This document shows, one piece after another, positions 54,044-62,516 of a stretch of 64,000 bases of DNA. Origin of the DNA: Nevskiaceae bacterium. Its GTDB lineage: Bacteria > Pseudomonadota > Gammaproteobacteria > Steroidobacterales > Steroidobacteraceae. Position numbers and translations under genes: made by a program. The stretch is taken from positions 62,001 through 126,000 of the forward strand of contig JACKOV010000004.1 of the NCBI GenBank assembly GCA_024234075.1, read 5' to 3'. Below the pieces are notes generated by a model that worked only from the letters and a program-made list of their open reading frames with translations, was not told where the DNA came from and made no database searches. The number at the start of each line of letters is the position of its first letter. Position 1 is the stretch's first letter.

Positions 54044-55459
54044 ATGCGTGATCTGCGAAGCTTTCTGGCGGATGCCGGTCCCGCCGTCTGGGAGTTGCCC
54101 GGAAGCGTCTCGCCACGGTACGAGCTGACTGCACTGCAGCACGAGCTCGACCGGCGGGGCGAGTTCCCGATCCTGATCGCCCGGCACATCGCCCGGCTCG
54201 ACGGCGCCGCCTCGACGCTGCCGGTGGTCACCAATCTGACTGCGAGCCGCGAACTGACGGCACGGGCGCTGGGCATCGCCGATCATCGCGACACCGCCCG
54301 CTGGTTTGCCAGCCGCACCAGCCGCGGTCTCGATCCGGTGATCGTCCCGCCGGACGAGGCGCCGGTGCAGCAAGTGGTCTGGGAGGGCGAGGAGGCCAGC
54401 CTGTTCCGTCTGCCGGCGCTGACGCAGCACGATCTCGAGCCCGGCCCCTACCTGACCGCGGCGCACGCCACGACCTACGATCCGGACACCGGGGTCGACA
54501 ACACCGCGATCCAGCGCTGCTGGGTCATGGCGCCGCAGCGCATGACCTATTTCCCGTATCCGACCACCCACAACGCGCGCAATCTGCGCAAGTTCTGGGC
54601 CAGGGGCGAGCCTTGCCCGGTGGCGTTCTGGATCGGTCACCATCCGGCCGTGCTGCTCGGCACTCAGGCCAAGCTGCGCTATCCGCAAAGCCATTGGCGG
54701 GCCGCGGGCGGCGTGCTCGGCGAGCCGCTGCGGCTGGTGCCCTCGCGTCTGCACGGCGAGCGGATCATGGTGCCGGCCGATGCCGAAATCGTGATCGAGG
54801 GGTTCGCGCCGCCCAATGCCTACGCGGCCGACGGCCCCTTCGGCGAATACACCGGTTATCTCGGTTCGCAGGTCCAGGCGCCGACCTTCGACGTCCGCTG
54901 CATCACGCTGCGGCGCGACGCGCTGTATCACGACTATGCGTCGGGCCTGACCGACATGCTGGTGCCCGACAACATGGCCATGGAGGGCAAGGTGTACGAG
55001 CTGGCCAAGGCGGTTGCGCCGTCGCTGGTGAACGTCCACGTGCCCACCGAAGGGCGGCGGCTGCATGCCTATCTGCAGTTGCGCAATCCCGGCCGCGGCG
55101 AGGCGCGCGACGCGCTGACCGCGGCGCTGGCCTACCGCCGGCTGAAGACCGTGATCGCGGTCGACGAGGACGTGGACCTGTTCTCGCCGCAGTCGATGCT
55201 CTGGGCGCTGGCGACCCGGATGCAGTGGTCGCGCGATTCGATCGTGATCGACGGCCTGTCCGGTTCCACGCTCGACCCCTCGCTGCCCGAGGGCGCCGTG
55301 ACGGCGTCCAAGATGGGGGTCGACGCGACCCTGCCGCCGCCGCCGCGCCCCGGGGTGCCGCGGGCGGTGCCGCCGGTGGCCACCGTACCGGAAGCGGCGC
55401 AGCAGCGTGCCGCGGCGCTGCTGACCGGCGCCGCCGTCGGCGAGTGGCCGCGCGCATGA
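54044..55459 (+). CDS. UbiD-family prenyl-FMN-dependent decarboxylase
   Basis: A 471-residue reversible (de)carboxylase of the UbiD superfamily, which acts on aromatic or alpha,beta-unsaturated acids using prenylated FMN. The catalytic segment is DGPFGEYTGY (263-272, E268), with a further glutamate at E252 (VIEGF). N-terminal MRDLRSFL and PALTQHDLEPGPYLTAA fit the family. The start at 54044 gives a typical MRDLRxFL N-terminus; the upstream in-frame ATG is not needed. The cofactor maker ubiX is not in the window. It is translationally coupled to a zinc-ribbon gene and followed by an HDO oxidase and an SDR. Confidence 0.92.
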   Translation: MRDLRSFLADAGPAVWELPGSVSPRYELTALQHELDRRGEFPILIARHIARLDGAASTLPVVTNLTASRELTARALGIADHRDTARWFASRTSRGLDPVIVPPDEAPVQQVVWEGEEASLFRLPALTQHDLEPGPYLTAAHATTYDPDTGVDNTAIQRCWVMAPQRMTYFPYPTTHNARNLRKFWARGEPCPVAFWIGHHPAVLLGTQAKLRYPQSHWRAAGGVLGEPLRLVPSRLHGERIMVPADAEIVIEGFAPPNAYAADGPFGEYTGYLGSQVQAPTFDVRCITLRRDALYHDYASGLTDMLVPDNMAMEGKVYELAKAVAPSLVNVHVPTEGRRLHAYLQLRNPGRGEARDALTAALAYRRLKTVIAVDEDVDLFSPQSMLWALATRMQWSRDSIVIDGLSGSTLDPSLPEGAVTASKMGVDATLPPPPRPGVPRAVPPVATVPEAAQQRAAALLTGAAVGEWPRA

Positions 55460-55659
55460 GCAGCGCCAAGCGGCCCGAGATCGTCCGTGACCCGCCGGGT
55501 GCCAGCTGGGAGAAGCGCGGCAACACCTTGTGGGTGGGTTGCACCCGATGTCCCACCTGGTTCCCCGTCAGCCCAGTGCTGACGCGGCCCGGAGCGCCCA
55601 CAGCCTGTTGTCCGACCTGCCATACTCAGTTAAAGCTCGCGGCAGAGGTGCCGCGGTAA
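55456..55659 (+). CDS. Small zinc-ribbon protein coupled to UbiD
   Basis: A 67-residue protein with two cysteine pairs, C29-x2-C32 (CTRC) and C52-x2-C55 (CPTC), 20 residues apart, as in a zinc ribbon or rubredoxin knuckle. It overlaps the UbiD stop by ATGA. The position resembles that of the small subunit (VdcD/BsdD type) of hydroxyaryl acid decarboxylases, which also has paired cysteines, but the sequences are not obviously alike. A subunit or stabiliser role is inferred. Confidence 0.75.
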   Translation: MSSAKRPEIVRDPPGASWEKRGNTLWVGCTRCPTWFPVSPVLTRPGAPTACCPTCHTQLKLAAEVPR

Positions 55660-55669
55660 GGAGAAACCG

Positions 55670-56386
55670 ATGTCCAAGCTGATGCCTACCAAAGAATTCT
55701 TCGCGGCGCTGGAAGCCGCTCGCATGCCCAAGCACGGCGGCGGCCATGCGTTCAGCCGGGCCTGGGCGGCCGGCGAGCTGTCGCGCGCCCAGCTCGGCCA
55801 GTGGGCGATCCAGCATTTCTACTACATCGACCCCATCCCGCAGCAGTTCGCGCTGCTGTACTCGCGCCTGCCGGATCTCGATGCGCGCCAGCATCTGCTC
55901 GAGAACCTGCTCGGCGAAGAGATGCCCGGCCAGCCGGGCAAGCGCCATCCGGACCTGCTGCGCAAGTTTGCGCGCGCCTGCGGCGTCTCCGACGAGCGCA
56001 TCCTCAACGCCGAGCAGCGCGGCGAGGTGTTGCCGACCACGCGGGCGATGCGCGCCTGGATCTGGGAGCTTTCCGGCATCCGTACGCTGCCCGAGTCCTG
56101 TGCCGGCATCATGGTCGCGCTCGAAGGCCAGCTGCCGACGCTCTATCCGAAGTACGTCGAAGCGATGCGCAAGATGGGTTTCTCGGAAGACGACATGGAG
56201 TTCTTCCATGTCCACATCGAGGGCGACACCGAGCACGCGCACGTCGGCCTCGAACTGACCGATCGCTATGCGACCACGGCCGAGCTGCAACAGCGGGCCA
56301 TTGCCTGCGTGGGCGCCTCGGCCGAGTTGCGCTACTCAATGCTCGACGGCATCAACACGCAGCTGGTGCACAGCAAGGCCGCCTGA
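55670..56386 (+). CDS. Haem-oxygenase-like diiron oxidase (HDO; TenA/PqqC-like)
   Basis: A 238-residue all-helical protein of the TenA/PqqC/CADD superfamily. The full set of HDO diiron ligands can be read: E83 or E84 (LLGEEMPG), H93 (KRHPDLL), E152 (ALEGQLP), then H182, D186 and H189 in the HxxxDxxH helix VHIEGDTEHAHVG. Such enzymes use O2 for N-oxygenation, C-C cleavage or oxidative decarboxylation. It starts 10 bp after the zinc-ribbon gene with a good AAGGAG ribosome-binding site. Substrate is presumably the acid or product handled by UbiD; this is inference. Confidence 0.82.
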   Translation: MSKLMPTKEFFAALEAARMPKHGGGHAFSRAWAAGELSRAQLGQWAIQHFYYIDPIPQQFALLYSRLPDLDARQHLLENLLGEEMPGQPGKRHPDLLRKFARACGVSDERILNAEQRGEVLPTTRAMRAWIWELSGIRTLPESCAGIMVALEGQLPTLYPKYVEAMRKMGFSEDDMEFFHVHIEGDTEHAHVGLELTDRYATTAELQQRAIACVGASAELRYSMLDGINTQLVHSKAA

Positions 56387-56396
56387 CCGCGCCGCC

Positions 56397-57158
56397 ATGT
56401 CTGCTGCCAACGGTGACCCGTCGGGCGCGCGAGACCCTGCGCGACGGGTCGCCTTCGTCACGGGGGCGGCCGGCGGGCTCGGCCGCGCCACCGTGGCGCT
56501 GCTGCGCTCGCGGGGTCTGGCGGTGTTTGCGACCGATCTCGCACTCGCCGCCATTCCCTGCACCGAGCCTGGTTTCGCCGCCGAGAGCCTCGACGTCACT
56601 GACGAGGCGGCGGTCGGGGCGCGCATGGCGCAGGCGCTCGGCGAGTTCGGCCGCATCGATCATGTCGTGCATTTCGCCGGCCGGGCCGGTCACGGCCCGC
56701 TGGATGCCGTGTCGCGTGCCGACTGGCAGGCCGTGCTCGATGTCAACCTGACGTCGGCCTTCCTGCTCGCCAAGGCGGCGCATGCGGCGCTGGCCCGGAC
56801 CCGCGGCACCTTGACGCTGGTGTCCTCGACCAACGGGCTCAACGGCGGCAGCTCGCTGTCCGGCCCGGCGTATGCCGTGGCCAAGGCCGGGCTGATCAAC
56901 CTGACGCGGTATCTCGCCAAGGAATGGGCCGGCGAGGGCATCCGGGTCAATTGCCTCGCGCCGGGGCCGATCGACACGCCGATGGTCAGCGATCGCTTCT
57001 CGCCCGAAGTCATCGCCCAGTTGCGCAGCAGCGTGCCACTGGGCCTGATCGGCGAGCCGCGGCATGTCGCCCATGCCGTCGGCTATCTGGTCAGCCCCGA
57101 TGCCGCGTTCGTGACCGGTACGGTCATGAACCTCTCCGGCGGCCTGGTGCTCGACTGA
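56397..57158 (+). CDS. Short-chain dehydrogenase/reductase
   Basis: A 253-residue SDR. The cofactor motif is VTGAAGGLGR, with DVNLTSAFLL in place of the N-helix, and the catalytic YAVAKAG (YxxxK). Serines precede it in LVSSTNGLNG, and the C-terminal GTVMNLSGGLVLD is typical of the family. It is 10 bp after the HDO gene and probably oxidises or reduces a pathway intermediate. Confidence 0.88.
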   Translation: MSAANGDPSGARDPARRVAFVTGAAGGLGRATVALLRSRGLAVFATDLALAAIPCTEPGFAAESLDVTDEAAVGARMAQALGEFGRIDHVVHFAGRAGHGPLDAVSRADWQAVLDVNLTSAFLLAKAAHAALARTRGTLTLVSSTNGLNGGSSLSGPAYAVAKAGLINLTRYLAKEWAGEGIRVNCLAPGPIDTPMVSDRFSPEVIAQLRSSVPLGLIGEPRHVAHAVGYLVSPDAAFVTGTVMNLSGGLVLD

Positions 57159-57174
57159 TGCCGCGGTCGAGCCC

Positions 57175-57975
57175 ATGACCACCGGCTCGCCCGCCCGCAA
57201 GCGGCCCACTGCCGAGCCGCCCGGCAACGGCGCCCGCCGCATGCGGGCGCTGCCGTCGCCGCGCTATCACCAGGTCTATGTGACCCTGCGCGCTTGGGTG
57301 CGGGACGGCACCTACCGTCCCGGCGACCAGATTCCGACCGAGCCGGAGCTGTGCCGGCTGTTCGACGTCTCGCGGATCACGGTGCGCAAGGCGATCGAGG
57401 AGCTGGTGCGCGAGGGCTGGCTGGTGCGGCAGCAGGGCAAAGGGACCTTCGTGCAGCTCTCCGCGGCGCGGCCCGCGGCCTCGCTCGATCTCGACGAAGC
57501 GCGCAGCCAGATCGCGGATCTGGTGGCGGCGACCGAAGTCCGCGACCATGTGGTCGGCGAAATCCTGCCCGACGAGGAAACGCGGGTCGCGCTCGATCTG
57601 CCGGTCGGCAGGCTGGTGCAGCGGGCGTCGCACCTGCGGTTGCTGCGTGGCGTGCCGCTCGGCCTGATCACGACCTTCGTCCCCCTGGACGTCGCGGCGC
57701 GGGTCAGCCAGGCGGAGCTGGCGCGCCAGCCGATGTTCGAGCTGCTCGGCAAGGCGGGCATCGAAGTCGCCCGCGCCGACCAGCTGATCGGCGCAACCCT
57801 GGCCGGTGTCGAGGCGGCGAGTGCGCTCGACGTCGAGGTCGGTGCGCCGCTGCTGCGCCTGGTGCGGGTGGTGTTCGACAATGCGGATCGGCCGGTGGAG
57901 CGCGTGGTGGCGCTGTACCGGGCCGATGCCTACCAGTACCACATGCGGTTGCGGTCGACACCGACCCGTGGCTGA
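57175..57975 (+). CDS. GntR-family (HutC/UTRA) transcriptional regulator
   Basis: A 266-residue regulator. The winged-helix domain (about 30-100) has QIPTEPELCRLFDVSRITVRKA and GWLVRQQGKGTFV. The C-terminal UTRA effector-binding domain has VPLGLITTFVPLDVAARV and the ending ALYRADAYQYHMRL. HutC-type repressors usually respond to pathway substrates, so it is the likely switch for the surrounding catabolic genes. It starts 16 bp after the SDR. Confidence 0.9.
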   Translation: MTTGSPARKRPTAEPPGNGARRMRALPSPRYHQVYVTLRAWVRDGTYRPGDQIPTEPELCRLFDVSRITVRKAIEELVREGWLVRQQGKGTFVQLSAARPAASLDLDEARSQIADLVAATEVRDHVVGEILPDEETRVALDLPVGRLVQRASHLRLLRGVPLGLITTFVPLDVAARVSQAELARQPMFELLGKAGIEVARADQLIGATLAGVEAASALDVEVGAPLLRLVRVVFDNADRPVERVVALYRADAYQYHMRLRSTPTRG

Positions 57976-58019
57976 ACGTTTGTTCCGGTCCGTTTCCGAC
58001 GATTGATTCAGGAGTTCGC

Positions 58020-59042
58020 ATGTCCTCACTGCGCATCTTGGTACGGCGCGCGGCGTTCGCCGCGACCCTGCTGACCTGTTCTTCCTGGCTGTCGGCGGCG
58101 TCCACGCCCCAGTCGGCGCCGGCGGCCTCGACCACGCCAGCGGCGGCTGCGGTGGCCGTGCCCAATCCGCCGCGCCTGCGCGATTGTCCGGATTGCCCCG
58201 AGATGGTGATCGTGCCGCCGGGACAGTTCGACATGGGCTCGAACGACGGCGAGAAGACCCGCCCGGAGGGGCCGATCCACCGCGTGACCCTGGCGCGTGC
58301 GTTCGCGCTGGGTCGCACCGAGGTGACGGTCGCCGAATTCCGCCGCTTCATTGCCGCCACGGGCCACAAGGTGCCGCCGGGTTGCCGCGTCCAGGAAACG
58401 GCGATCGGACCGCGCGGCCGGGTCGAATGGCGCGACGATCCGAGCAAGGGCTGGAGCGATCCGGGCTTCAGCGAACCGCTGCGCGACGACATGCCGGTGG
58501 TCTGCATCGGCCACGACGACGCCGAGGCCTATGCCCGCTGGCTCGCGAGCGCCACCGGCAAGCCCTACCGCCTGCCGAGCGAGGCGGAGTGGGAATACGC
58601 CGCCCGGGCGGGCAGCACCACGCCGTTTCCCTGGGGGTCCAACAGCGACAATGGCTGCCCCCATGCCAATCTGTACGACCGCAGCGGCCGGCAACATCTC
58701 GATTTCGGCTGGAGCTTCGTCGACTGCGACGACGGCTTCCGCGAGCTGGCGCCGGTCGGGCAGTTCCTGCCGAACGCTTTCGGTCTGTACGACATGATCG
58801 GCAATGCCTGGGAGTGGACCGCGGACTGCCATCGCGAGTTCTACGACCCCAGCTTCGACGACGGCGGGGTGGTACCGCCGCCGCCGGACTGCCAGCGCTG
58901 GACGGTGCGCGGCGGTGGCTGGATGACCCGCCCGAGCCGGCAGCGGGTGACCTTCCGCGGCCGTGATCCGAAGGCTACGCATTACAGCTACTTCGGCTTC
59001 CGGGTCGCCCGCGACCTGGTGAACGGCGAAACCGGCCACTGA
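58020..59042 (+). CDS. Exported SUMF1/FGE-like protein
   Basis: A 340-residue protein with a Sec signal peptide (about residues 1-27) and a formylglycine-generating-enzyme-type domain. Landmarks are MVIVPPGQFDMGSNDGEK, LGRTEVTVAEFRRF, YRLPSEAEWEYAARAG, LYDMIGNAWEWTADC and RGGGWMTRPSRQRVTFRGR. The active-site cysteine pair of true FGE is not seen in the last motif (RGGGW is followed by MTRPSRQ). It may therefore be a non-FGE oxidoreductase or binding protein in the periplasm. AGGAG precedes the ATG. It lies ahead of the TRAP genes. Confidence 0.8.
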   Translation: MSSLRILVRRAAFAATLLTCSSWLSAASTPQSAPAASTTPAAAAVAVPNPPRLRDCPDCPEMVIVPPGQFDMGSNDGEKTRPEGPIHRVTLARAFALGRTEVTVAEFRRFIAATGHKVPPGCRVQETAIGPRGRVEWRDDPSKGWSDPGFSEPLRDDMPVVCIGHDDAEAYARWLASATGKPYRLPSEAEWEYAARAGSTTPFPWGSNSDNGCPHANLYDRSGRQHLDFGWSFVDCDDGFRELAPVGQFLPNAFGLYDMIGNAWEWTADCHREFYDPSFDDGGVVPPPPDCQRWTVRGGGWMTRPSRQRVTFRGRDPKATHYSYFGFRVARDLVNGETGH

Positions 59043-59044
59043 GC

Positions 59045-59572
59045 GTGACGGCCGCGGCATTCGGCGCGCGGCTGCTGGCGGCGCTGCGGGTCTGCGAGGT
59101 GGCCCTGACCAGCGCCGCCTTCGCCGTGCTGGTGACAGTGGTGTTCGCCGACGTCGCCTGGCGCTGGCTCAGTGGCAGCGGGCTGATCTGGGCGCGGGAA
59201 GTCGGCGTGTTCGCCAACATCGTGCTGACGATCCTCGGTATCGGCATCGCGTCGGCCGACGGCACGCATCTGCGGCCGCGGTTTTTCGACCGCATCTTCC
59301 CCGCGGCCTGGGACGGCGCGCTGACGCGCCTGCAGGAGCTGCTGACCGCGCTCGGTTTTGCGGTGCTCGCCTGGATCGCGATCGCGGTGGTGCACGAAAC
59401 CTGGCAGCTCGAGGATCGCTCGATCGTGCTGCGCTGGCTGGTCTGGCCGGTGCAGCTGGTGCTGCCGCTGGCGTTCGTGCTCGGCACACTGCGCCACGGT
59501 ATTTTTGCGGCGTTCCCGCCGTTGCGGCCGATGGATCGCGACGAAACCACGGTTGAGGTCCCGGCGCGATGA
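59045..59572 (+). CDS. TRAP transporter small permease (DctQ)
   Basis: A 175-residue membrane protein with four hydrophobic segments and the DctQ pattern VFADVAWRWLSGSGLIWARE and GIASADGTHLRPRFF. It is the small membrane subunit of a tripartite ATP-independent carboxylate importer. GTG start 3 bp after the SUMF1-like gene; 4-bp overlap with dctM. Confidence 0.87.
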   Translation: MTAAAFGARLLAALRVCEVALTSAAFAVLVTVVFADVAWRWLSGSGLIWAREVGVFANIVLTILGIGIASADGTHLRPRFFDRIFPAAWDGALTRLQELLTALGFAVLAWIAIAVVHETWQLEDRSIVLRWLVWPVQLVLPLAFVLGTLRHGIFAAFPPLRPMDRDETTVEVPAR

Positions 59573-60828
59573 ACGGGTTGCTGCTGGCGGCGCTGGCCAC
59601 CGGACTGTTGATGCTGCGCCAGTACGTGTTCCTGGTGCTGGCGGCGGCGGTGATGTTCGTCTACGTCGTCTGGGGCGACGGCCGGTTCGAGAACCTGGTG
59701 ATCGACGGCTGGGAAGCCCTGAACCAGGACATCCTGCTGCCGATTCCGCTGTACATGCTCGCCGGCGCGATCATGGCCGAGGGCGCGATCGCCGGGCAGC
59801 TGGTGCGGGTGATGCGGGCCCTGACCGGCCCGATACCGGGCGGGCTCGCGGTGGCGACCTGCCTGTCCTGCGGGTTGTTCGCCTCCGTGGTCGGTTCGAG
59901 CACGGTCACCTTGCTGGCCGTGGGCACAGTGATGTACCCGGCCTTGCTGGCCGGCGGCTATTCGAAGTCGTTCTCCATCGGCCTGATCTGCGCCGGAGCG
60001 ACGCTGGGCATCATCATCCCGCCGTCGATTCCGCTGATCCTCTACGGGGTCATGACGGCCACCTCCATCGCGGACCTGTTCATCGCCGGCATCGGCCCCG
60101 GGCTACTGCTGCTCGGGCTGTTCGCGGTCTATTCGATGGTGGTCAACTGGCGCCTGCGCAGCGGCCGCTGGGACCTGCGCGAGCTGCTGGCGGCGCTGCG
60201 CAGCGGGGTCTGGGCCCTGCTGATGCCGGTGCTGATCCTCGGCGGCATCTATTCGGGCCTGTTCACCGCGACCGAATCGGCCGCGATCGCGGTGGTTTAT
60301 GCGGTGGTCATCGAGGTGTTCGTCTACCGTCGGCTCGACCTGCGCGCGCTGCTGCGGGTCACAACCGAGACCACCCGACTGCTGGGGGCGCTGTTCCCGG
60401 TGCTGATGATGGCCCTGGCCCTGAACAAGTTCCTGGCCTTCGAGCAGGTCCCGGGGATGATGATCGAACAGCTGGAGCGGGTCTTCGAGACGCCCGGCAG
60501 CTTCATCCTGGCGACCAACCTGCTGCTGCTGGCCATCGGCACTGTCATGGACATCGGTTCGGCCATATTGATCCTGGCGCCCATCCTGCAGCCGGTGGCG
60601 GAAGCGCAGGGGATGCATCCGGTGCACTTCGGCATAATGATGACCGTGAATCTGGAGATCGGTTATCTGACCCCGCCGCTGGGGCTCAACCTCATCGTCG
60701 CAATGACTGCTTTCCGGGAGAATTTCTGGCTCATTTGCAAGGCTGTGCTGCCGTTCATCGGATTGATGGCCGTCGGCCTGGCCGTGGTGGCGCTGTGGCC
60801 GCCGTTGTCGCTGTTCCTGCTCGGCTGA
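59569..60828 (+). CDS. TRAP transporter large permease (DctM)
   Basis: A 419-residue channel subunit with about 12 hydrophobic segments. Landmarks are YMLAGAIMAEGAIAGQLVR, GLFASVVGSSTVTLLAVGTV, GATLGIIIPPSIPLILYGV, FTATESAAIAVVYA and EIGYLTPPLGLNLIV. No solute-binding DctP gene is beside it. The family usually imports small organic acids. The amidohydrolase follows after 46 bp. Confidence 0.93.
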   Translation: MNGLLLAALATGLLMLRQYVFLVLAAAVMFVYVVWGDGRFENLVIDGWEALNQDILLPIPLYMLAGAIMAEGAIAGQLVRVMRALTGPIPGGLAVATCLSCGLFASVVGSSTVTLLAVGTVMYPALLAGGYSKSFSIGLICAGATLGIIIPPSIPLILYGVMTATSIADLFIAGIGPGLLLLGLFAVYSMVVNWRLRSGRWDLRELLAALRSGVWALLMPVLILGGIYSGLFTATESAAIAVVYAVVIEVFVYRRLDLRALLRVTTETTRLLGALFPVLMMALALNKFLAFEQVPGMMIEQLERVFETPGSFILATNLLLLAIGTVMDIGSAILILAPILQPVAEAQGMHPVHFGIMMTVNLEIGYLTPPLGLNLIVAMTAFRENFWLICKAVLPFIGLMAVGLAVVALWPPLSLFLLG

Positions 60829-60874
60829 CGCCGGGCCGACTCCACTCAAGGCTCTTCACTCAGGGGTTTATGTC

Positions 60875-62419
60875 ATGGCTGAGTCCGCGAAGAAATACGA
60901 TCTGCTGATCAAGAACGTGCGGGTCGTGCGCCCGAGAAAAACCACCGTCGAGAAGATGGACATCGCGGTCCGGGGCGGCAAGATCGCCAAGCTCGGCAAG
61001 GGTCTCAAGGCGGCCGAAGCCGCCGAGGTGCTCGATGGCAAGAACCAGCTCGCCTTCCCGGGCGGTGTCGATCCGCATATGCACTGCGGCATCTACGGGC
61101 CGCTGCGCGAGGATGCCTACTCCGAGAGCCTGGCGGCCGCGCAGGGCGGCGTCACCAGCAGCCTGAACTACATGCGCACCGGCGGCTACTACATGGAGCG
61201 CGGCGGTCCCTACGCCAAGGTCTTTCCCGAAGTGCTCGACGAATCCCGCGACCGCTTCTGGGTCGACTACGCCTACCACCTGGCGCCGCTCGATCGCACC
61301 CACATCGGCGAGATCGACATGCTGATCCAGAAGTACGGCGTCACGTCCTTCAAGATCTTCATGTTCTACGGTGGCTACGGCCTGCACGGCGCCTCGAGCT
61401 CGCAGCGCGAGTTCCTGATGATCGGCAAGGACGAGAAATACGACATCGCGCACTTCGAATTCGTGATGCGCGGCGTGCAGCGCGCGATGCTGCGCAACCC
61501 CAAGATCAAGGACTCGATCTCGCTGTCGCTGCACTGCGAGCTGGCCGACATCCTCAGCGCCTACACCAAGATGGTCGAAGGCGGCGCCAAGGTCACCGAT
61601 CTCGACACCTACCTCACCGGCGAGACCCACGATCCCGAGTGCATCGACTGCAAGCCGCTGACCGGCCTGAGGGCCTACAGCGCGGCCCGTCCGCCGCACT
61701 CCGAGGGCCTGGCGATCACCATCGCGTCCTATCTTGCGCACGAGACCAATTGCCCGAACATCAACCTGCTGCACCTGACCTCGCGCAAGGCGGTCGAGGC
61801 GGCGCTGAAGATGCAGAAGGCCTTCCCGCACGTGAATTTCCGTCGCGAAGTCACCATCGGCCATCTCTGCCTCGACTACGACTCGAAGATCGGCAGTTTC
61901 GCCAAGGTGAACCCGCCGATCCGTTCGCGCGCCGACGTCGAGTTCCTCTGGGAAGCCCTGCTCGACGGCAAGCTCGACTGGGTCTGCTCCGACCACGCCT
62001 GCTGCAAGACCGAGAAGAAAGTCGGCAAGCAGGGACGCAAGGACATCTTCCAGGCCAAGTCCGGCTTCGGCGGCACCGAGTATATGCTCCCGGCGCTGAT
62101 CACCGAGGGCAAGCCGCGCGGTCTGTCCTACAACCGCATGGCCGAGCTACTGTCCTACAACCCCGCGCGGCGCTTCGGCCTCAAGGGCAAGGGCGATATC
62201 GCGCCGGGCTTCGATGCCGACATCGCACTGGTCGATCCGAACAAGAGCTTCGTCGCCGGCGGCAAGCACTCCGAGTCGTCGCAGGGCTACTCGGTGTTCG
62301 AAGGCTACGAGATGAAGGCGAGCGTCACCCGCACGATCCTGCGCGGCAAGACGGTCTACGCCGACGGCAACGCAGTCGGCAAGCCGATCGGCCAGTACCT
62401 GCACCGTCCGTACGTCTGA
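60875..62419 (+). CDS. Hydantoinase/dihydropyrimidinase-like amidohydrolase
   Basis: A 514-residue metal-dependent cyclic-amidohydrolase. The binuclear site can be read: H68 and H70 (DPHMHCG), carbamylated K160 (TSFKIFMFYGG), H220 (LSLHCE), H300 (NLLHLTS) and D373 (VCSDHAC). The order is that of dihydropyrimidinase and D-hydantoinase; the substrate may be a cyclic imide, amide or related ring. It is probably co-transcribed with the TRAP genes, which may import its substrate. A strong terminator follows. Confidence 0.88.
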   Translation: MAESAKKYDLLIKNVRVVRPRKTTVEKMDIAVRGGKIAKLGKGLKAAEAAEVLDGKNQLAFPGGVDPHMHCGIYGPLREDAYSESLAAAQGGVTSSLNYMRTGGYYMERGGPYAKVFPEVLDESRDRFWVDYAYHLAPLDRTHIGEIDMLIQKYGVTSFKIFMFYGGYGLHGASSSQREFLMIGKDEKYDIAHFEFVMRGVQRAMLRNPKIKDSISLSLHCELADILSAYTKMVEGGAKVTDLDTYLTGETHDPECIDCKPLTGLRAYSAARPPHSEGLAITIASYLAHETNCPNINLLHLTSRKAVEAALKMQKAFPHVNFRREVTIGHLCLDYDSKIGSFAKVNPPIRSRADVEFLWEALLDGKLDWVCSDHACCKTEKKVGKQGRKDIFQAKSGFGGTEYMLPALITEGKPRGLSYNRMAELLSYNPARRFGLKGKGDIAPGFDADIALVDPNKSFVAGGKHSESSQGYSVFEGYEMKASVTRTILRGKTVYADGNAVGKPIGQYLHRPYV

Positions 62420-62438
62420 GGCTTAGCTCGGTTCGCAC

Positions 62439-62467
62439 GAGGCCCGGGAAACCGGGCCTCGGCGTTT
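62439..62467 (+). terminator. Rho-independent terminator after the amidohydrolase gene
   Basis: A perfect 9-bp stem, GAGGCCCGG and CCGGGCCTC, closes a GAAA tetraloop and is followed by GGCGTTTT. It ends the TRAP-amidohydrolase transcript. Confidence 0.8.
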
Positions 62468-62516
62468 TGGGCTAGACTTCCACGCTTCCTCCACCTCACT
62501 CACCGGAGACCAGGAC

